A DNA stretch of 64,000 nt from Geothrix sp. 21YS21S-2 (GTDB lineage: Bacteria; Acidobacteriota; Holophagae; Holophagales; Holophagaceae), in assembly GCF_030846775.1 (NCBI RefSeq), contig NZ_CP132910.1, forward strand, positions 2,514,001 to 2,578,000, in the 5' to 3' direction. Under the pieces are notes generated by a model. It was not told the origin of the DNA. It searched no databases and saw only the letters and a list, made by a program, of their open reading frames with translations. The translations under genes and the position numbers were made by a program. Positions 60,207 through 64,000 of the stretch are shown here, piece after piece. Every line of letters starts with the position of its first letter. Position 1 is the first letter of the stretch.

Positions 60207-61886
60207 ATCACCCCGCCCCAAGCCAAGACCGGGAAACCGGGCGCCTCCCTGCTCCGGTCCGCCGGAGTCGTGGGTTCGCTCACGCTCCTTTCGCGCATCA
60301 CCGGCATGCTCCAGAGCCGGGTGGTGGCGTACTACCTGGGGGCGGGCCCCGCGGCCGACGCGTTCCTGGTGGCCTTCCGCATCCCCAACCTCCTGCGCCG
60401 GTTCACGGCGGAGGGGACGATGACCTCGGCCTTCCTCCCCACCGTGGGCGAGGTGGAGGCGGCCCGGGGCGAGGAGGCCGCAAGGGACCTGGTGGCGCGG
60501 TTCCTGGGGACCCTGGCCCTGCTCCTGACCTGCCTGTGCGCCCTGGGCATCCCCGCCATGGGGCTGCTGGCGGGCCTCCAGGTGATGGGGAGGCTGGCGC
60601 CCGGCGCGGGCTGGGGGCACCAGGCCGGGCTGCTGTGGGACATCGTCCTGGGCCTGCAGCCGGGGCCGCCGGAGTATCTCCTCACCACCACCCTGGCCCG
60701 CATCATGTTCCCCTACCTGGCGCTGGTGAGCGTCACCGCGGGGCTGTCGGCGGTCCTGAACCTGAAGGGGCGCTTCGGCCTGCCCGCCTCGGTGTCCACG
60801 TTCTGGAACGCCGCCTTCATCGGCATCACCCTGGCCTGCCTCGCCTGGGGGCCCAGGGCCTGGCGGGCCCCGGAACGGGCCGCGGTGGTCATGGCGGTGG
60901 CGGTGCTGGCCGGGGGCCTGGTCCAGCTCTTCATCCTCTGGCCGGCCTTCCGGGGCCTGGGCTACGGGATCCGCTGGGGCCTCCACCTCGAGGACCCCGG
61001 GGTGCGCACGGCCCTCCGGCGCATGGCGCCGGGGATCCTGGGCACGGGCATCCACCCCATCAACGTCCTGATCTCGACCACCCTGGCTTCGCAGCTGGCC
61101 GTGGGCGCCCAGGCGGTGCTCTTCAACGCGAACATGATGGGCGAGATGGTCCTGGGGGTCTTCGCGGCCAGCGTGGCCACGGTGAGCCTGCCGGCCATGA
61201 GCCGCCTGGTGGACGCCGGGGACGCTCCGGGCCTGCGCGCGAGCCTGGCCTCGGCCCTGCGGGGCACCGCGGTGCTGGCCATCCCGGGGGCGGTGGGCAT
61301 GGCGGTCCTGGCCCGGCCCATCATCGCCCTCATCTTCCAGACGGGGCGCTACTCGGCCCGCGACGTGGAGTGGACCGCCACCACCCTGGCCTTCCAGGCC
61401 GTGGGCATCCTGTTCGTGGCCACGGGCCGCATCACCGCCCAGTGCCTCTACGCCCTGAAGGACTACCGCCGTCCCGCCTACGCCGCCCTCCTCGGGATGG
61501 GGGTGAACGTCGTGCTCTCCTACATCCTCATGAAGCCCCTGGGCACCGGAGGCATCGCCCTGGCCAACGGGCTCGCCAGCATCGCGGGCCTGGGCTTCAT
61601 GGTGGCCGGACTGCGCCGGCGCATGCCGGACCTCCCCGTGCGGGAGGTGGTGGGCGGGTGGCTCTCCATGGGGCTGGCGGCGGGCCTCATGGGACTCCTG
61701 GCGTGGCTGGGGGCCAGGCTCCTGGGACTTTCGTCCTTCCAGGGGCTGGGGGGCACCGGCGCCCGGCTCTTCCCCCTCATCGGTCTGTGCGGGCTCTCCT
61801 ACGGGGCCCTCCTGTTGCTGTTCCGGGTGCCCGAGGGGGCCTCCCTGGCCGCTCTGCTGGCCCGCAAACTGGGCCGGAAAACGTGA
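60207..61886 (+). CDS. murJ: Lipid II flippase MurJ
   Basis: About 559 residues with 14 membrane helices of the MOP/MviN fold; conserved SRITGMLQSRVVAYYLGAG, DAFLVAFRIPNLLRR and FTAEGTMTSAFLP. It moves lipid II across the inner membrane for peptidoglycan synthesis. Frame note: the only ATG/GTG/TTG start in this frame is GTG 60270, but the conserved N-terminal helix (LLRSAGVVGSL) begins earlier. An AAGGAG site lies 6 bases before an in-frame ATC at 60207, with a TGA stop at 60171. So the true start may be a non-standard ATC (or CTG 60249). The start is given as 60207 with that doubt. Confidence 0.88.
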   Translation: MTPPQAKTGKPGASLLRSAGVVGSLTLLSRITGMLQSRVVAYYLGAGPAADAFLVAFRIPNLLRRFTAEGTMTSAFLPTVGEVEAARGEEAARDLVARFLGTLALLLTCLCALGIPAMGLLAGLQVMGRLAPGAGWGHQAGLLWDIVLGLQPGPPEYLLTTTLARIMFPYLALVSVTAGLSAVLNLKGRFGLPASVSTFWNAAFIGITLACLAWGPRAWRAPERAAVVMAVAVLAGGLVQLFILWPAFRGLGYGIRWGLHLEDPGVRTALRRMAPGILGTGIHPINVLISTTLASQLAVGAQAVLFNANMMGEMVLGVFAASVATVSLPAMSRLVDAGDAPGLRASLASALRGTAVLAIPGAVGMAVLARPIIALIFQTGRYSARDVEWTATTLAFQAVGILFVATGRITAQCLYALKDYRRPAYAALLGMGVNVVLSYILMKPLGTGGIALANGLASIAGLGFMVAGLRRRMPDLPVREVVGGWLSMGLAAGLMGLLAWLGARLLGLSSFQGLGGTGARLFPLIGLCGLSYGALLLLFRVPEGASLAALLARKLGRKT

Positions 61887-61893
61887 CGCGGAC

Positions 61894-61931
61894 CCCAATT
61901 GGGTGCGGGCGGCCGCCGGCACTGGCATAAT
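61894..61931 (+). promoter_or_regulatory. Putative promoter and palindrome before the aminotransferase
   Basis: CCCAATTGGG (61894-61903) is a perfect palindrome; CATAAT (61926-61931) preceded by TGG gives an extended -10, 23 bases before the ATG of the aminotransferase gene. A good -35 is not seen. Confidence 0.4.
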
Positions 61932-61953
61932 CTAGGAATTCACAGGAGTTTCC

Positions 61954-63081
61954 ATGTCCGTGCCCATGCTCGAACTCGCGCCCCAGAACGCTTCGGTCAA
62001 GGAGAAGATCCTCCAGGGGCTGTCCAGCATCATCGACCGCTCCAGCTTCGTCCTGGGCGAGAACGTCAAGGGCCTGGAGGCCGAGCTGGCCGAGTATTCG
62101 GGCGCCAAATACGCGGTGGGCATGTCCAGCGGCACCGACGCGCTGCTGGTGGCGCTCATGGCGCTGGACATCAAGCACGGGGACGAGGTGATCCTCCCCT
62201 CCTTCACCTTCTTCGCCACCGCGGGCGTCGTGTCCCGCCTGGGGGCCACGCCGGTCTTCATCGACCTGGACCCCGAAACCTTCAACGTCACCGGCGCCCT
62301 GGTGGAGGCGGCCATCACGCCCCGCACCAAGGCCATCATCCCCGTGCACCTCTTCGGCCAGCTGGCCGAGATGCCCGCCATAATGGCGGTTGCGGACAAG
62401 CACGGCATCCCCGTGCTGGAAGACGCCTGCCAGTCCCTGGGCGCCAAGGGCTGGGGCCTCTCCGCGGGCCAGTTCGGCCAGATGACGGGGTGCAGCTTCT
62501 ATCCCACCAAGAACCTGGGCGCCTTCGGGGACGCCGGAATGACCCTGATCCGGGACGACGAGGCCCTGGCCGCCAAGGTCCGCCGCCTGCGCGTCCACGG
62601 CATGGAGCCCGTCTACGTCCACCACGAGATCGGCATGAACGGCCGTATCGACGAGTTCCAGGGCCTGGTGCTCCGCGCCAAGCTGCCCATGCTGGAGGGC
62701 TGGCACGAAGGTCGGCGCCGGCACGCGGCGTGGTACATCGAGCGCCTGGCCGCCATCACCCCCGACCAGATGGTCCTGCCCCTGGAAAAGGTCCCCGATG
62801 GCCGGCACATTTATAACCAGTTCACGATCCGCGTGAAGGGCGGGCGCCGGGACGCCCTCATGGCCCACCTGCGCGGCCTGGGCATCGGCTGCGCCGTCTA
62901 CTACCCGATCTGCCTGCACGAACAGCCCTGTTTCGAATACCTGGGCTACAAGAAGGGCCGACTGGCCGAATCCGAGCTGGCCAGCCAGGAAGTGCTCAGC
63001 CTGCCCGTCTACCCCGAAATGACCCCGGCGATGCTCGAAGAAGTGGCCCAGGGGCTGCTGAGCTTCTTCGGCGCCAGGTAG
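61954..63081 (+). CDS. DegT/DnrJ/EryC1-family sugar aminotransferase
   Basis: 375 residues, PLP-dependent. Signatures: GMSSGTDALLVALMAL, ILPSFTFFATAGVV, VLEDACQSLGA and the PLP Lys in SFYPTKNLGAFGDAG. It would add an amino group to a keto-sugar nucleotide (for example UDP-4-keto sugars), for envelope glycans. AGGAGT lies upstream of ATG 61954. No nucleotide-sugar partner genes are adjacent, so the exact substrate is unknown. Confidence 0.92.
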   Translation: MSVPMLELAPQNASVKEKILQGLSSIIDRSSFVLGENVKGLEAELAEYSGAKYAVGMSSGTDALLVALMALDIKHGDEVILPSFTFFATAGVVSRLGATPVFIDLDPETFNVTGALVEAAITPRTKAIIPVHLFGQLAEMPAIMAVADKHGIPVLEDACQSLGAKGWGLSAGQFGQMTGCSFYPTKNLGAFGDAGMTLIRDDEALAAKVRRLRVHGMEPVYVHHEIGMNGRIDEFQGLVLRAKLPMLEGWHEGRRRHAAWYIERLAAITPDQMVLPLEKVPDGRHIYNQFTIRVKGGRRDALMAHLRGLGIGCAVYYPICLHEQPCFEYLGYKKGRLAESELASQEVLSLPVYPEMTPAMLEEVAQGLLSFFGAR

Positions 63082-63167
63082 GCCGGAAATTTAAGACTTC
63101 ATCGCCAGCTTCCGATTAGTCCATAGAACCCAGGGAGAATCCGCCCCTTTGGTTTCGTGGGGCCCCC

Positions 63168-64000
63168 GTGAAGATCCGCCGTCCAGCCTGGCTCGATAGC
63201 CTGACCGTCACGGTCGTGATCACCATGCTCCTGGCCCTGGGGTTCCAGACCTGGATGCTCGTGCAGGGACGCCGGCGGGACCTCGAGATCATCTCCACCC
63301 GGGCCGCGAACCGGGCCCAGGCCACCGCCCACCGGGTCCAGGAGATCTTCAAGGAAGTGGACCTCCTCCTCCTGGACATCCGGGAGCACCTGGACCCGGA
63401 GGACCTCCTCCGGGGCCCCAGGGCCCTCTCCCCGGCGCGGGACGCGGCCATGCGCGCCTACCTCCGCCGCCAGGCCGCGAAGGTTCCGCAAGTCCTGCTG
63501 CTTCACGTGGTAGGCCCGGATGGCCGCTACGTCTTCTCCTCCACCGAGGTGCTCCCGGACGTTAACATCGCGGACCGCAACTACTTCCAGGAACAGCGGG
63601 ATGCCATCGCCGACGAGATGCGGGTTTCCGACCCGTTCCTGGGCAGGGTCTCCGGGCGCTGGGGCATCTTCCCATCCCGGCGCGTCACGGACGCCGGTGG
63701 GCGATTCGCCGGGCTCGTCATAGCGACGCTGGACACCGAGGCCCTCGGCACGGTCATGGTGGCCGTGGACCAGGCCCAGTGGGTCCTGTCCCTGCACGCC
63801 ATGGACCATCAGCTCATCGCGCGGTCGCCCGCGGGCCCCATCGGCACACGGCTGGTGGAGCCCCGGATGGATTCCATCTGGAAGGGCCCCATCGCCTTCG
63901 AGGGGGCGTCCATGGGCGAACAGGAGCCGCACATCTGGGCCGGATGGCAGGTTCCGGGGACCACCCTCTACACCGTGGCGGGCTACCGGAAGGCCCGCGC
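63168..64000 (+). CDS. Double-Cache sensor protein, N-terminal part (runs off the window)
   Basis: A plus-strand reading frame from GTG 63168 continues past the right edge; 277 residues are visible. TM1 is at about residues 12-29, then a periplasmic dCache-type sensor with IADRNYFQEQRD and VSDPFLGRVSGRWGIFPSRR (in part), a pattern common in membrane-bound histidine kinases and diguanylate cyclases. The effector domain is beyond the window. A minus-strand ORF at 63099-63932 is its shadow. No clear Shine-Dalgarno is seen before GTG. Confidence 0.75.
   Translation, partial: MKIRRPAWLDSLTVTVVITMLLALGFQTWMLVQGRRRDLEIISTRAANRAQATAHRVQEIFKEVDLLLLDIREHLDPEDLLRGPRALSPARDAAMRAYLRRQAAKVPQVLLLHVVGPDGRYVFSSTEVLPDVNIADRNYFQEQRDAIADEMRVSDPFLGRVSGRWGIFPSRRVTDAGGRFAGLVIATLDTEALGTVMVAVDQAQWVLSLHAMDHQLIARSPAGPIGTRLVEPRMDSIWKGPIAFEGASMGEQEPHIWAGWQVPGTTLYTVAGYRKAR

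Noticed and set aside
63099-63932. 277-residue minus-strand ORF at the right edge
   Set aside because: The plus strand carries a membrane helix and a dCache-like sensor in an uninterrupted frame from GTG 63168; the minus frame has no motif.
1-64000. CRISPR arrays, insertion sequences, prophage genes or a replication origin
   Set aside because: No direct-repeat/spacer pattern, transposase, integrase, phage gene, or dnaA box cluster could be seen.

Overview
The window is GC-rich, bacterial and densely coded on both strands, with RND/LolA-type outer-envelope genes, a TonB-type receptor, pili and chemotaxis genes. Base composition, the rplM-rpsI-rpsB-tsf block, the sucrose-phosphate synthase and a 23-kb aryl-polyene-type cluster suggest a Gram-negative soil or sediment organism. 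Acidobacteriota of the Holophagaceae type (Geothrix/Mesoterricola-like) is my best guess. This is inference from gene content; no 16S rRNA gene is present.

Layout. 1-7.5 kb: the tail of a KdpD-like sensor kinase, a methyltransferase, a PilT-type pilus ATPase, BipA/TypA, a chemotaxis receptor and carbamate kinase. 7.7-11.3 kb: a 918-residue hemerythrin-NfnA-NfnB fusion beside a Crp/Fnr regulator that carries a palindrome in its own leader. 11.5-15.1 kb: a convergent sucrose pair, a GH32-like fructosidase and a fused sucrose-phosphate synthase/phosphatase. 15.2-24 kb: EF-P with Asn34, tRNA-Val, a TonB-dependent receptor, a gamma-carbonic anhydrase, a PseG-like protein, ribosomal proteins L13, S9 and S2, EF-Ts, FabD and a small esterase. 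24-48.2 kb: a large aryl-polyene/flexirubin-like lipid-pigment cluster. 48.2-64 kb: a HEAT-repeat protein, a caspase-PEGA-ankyrin protein, Pta with a bacteriohemerythrin, tRNA-Thr, an M29-like peptidase, an EamA-hypA-mtgA operon, a response-regulator diguanylate cyclase, MurJ, a DegT aminotransferase and the start of a dCache sensor.

The main system is the cluster at about 25.1-48.2 kb. It has the expected aryl-polyene core: four acyl carrier proteins, an AMP-ligase, two hotdog dehydratases, a ketoreductase, two active ketosynthases, a Cys-less chain-length-factor-like partner, a thioesterase, a LolA-like protein, an MMPL exporter and a DUF3261 lipoprotein. It also has a MIO-type aromatic ammonia-lyase that could make a cinnamate or coumarate starter, and acyl- and glycosyltransferases for attaching the polyene to a lipid. 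Unusually, it also holds a tightly coupled cassette (29.3-35.8 kb) with two B12-binding radical SAM enzymes, an LpxL-like acyltransferase, a GT1 glycosyltransferase and an alpha/beta-hydrolase fused to a radical SAM-SPASM enzyme. A deacetylase-methyltransferase fusion and a GT2-DUF2062 protein are transcribed divergently from it. My reading is that the cluster makes a tailored (methylated or carbon-rearranged) aryl-polyene glycolipid; the tailoring chemistry is the part most likely to be undescribed.
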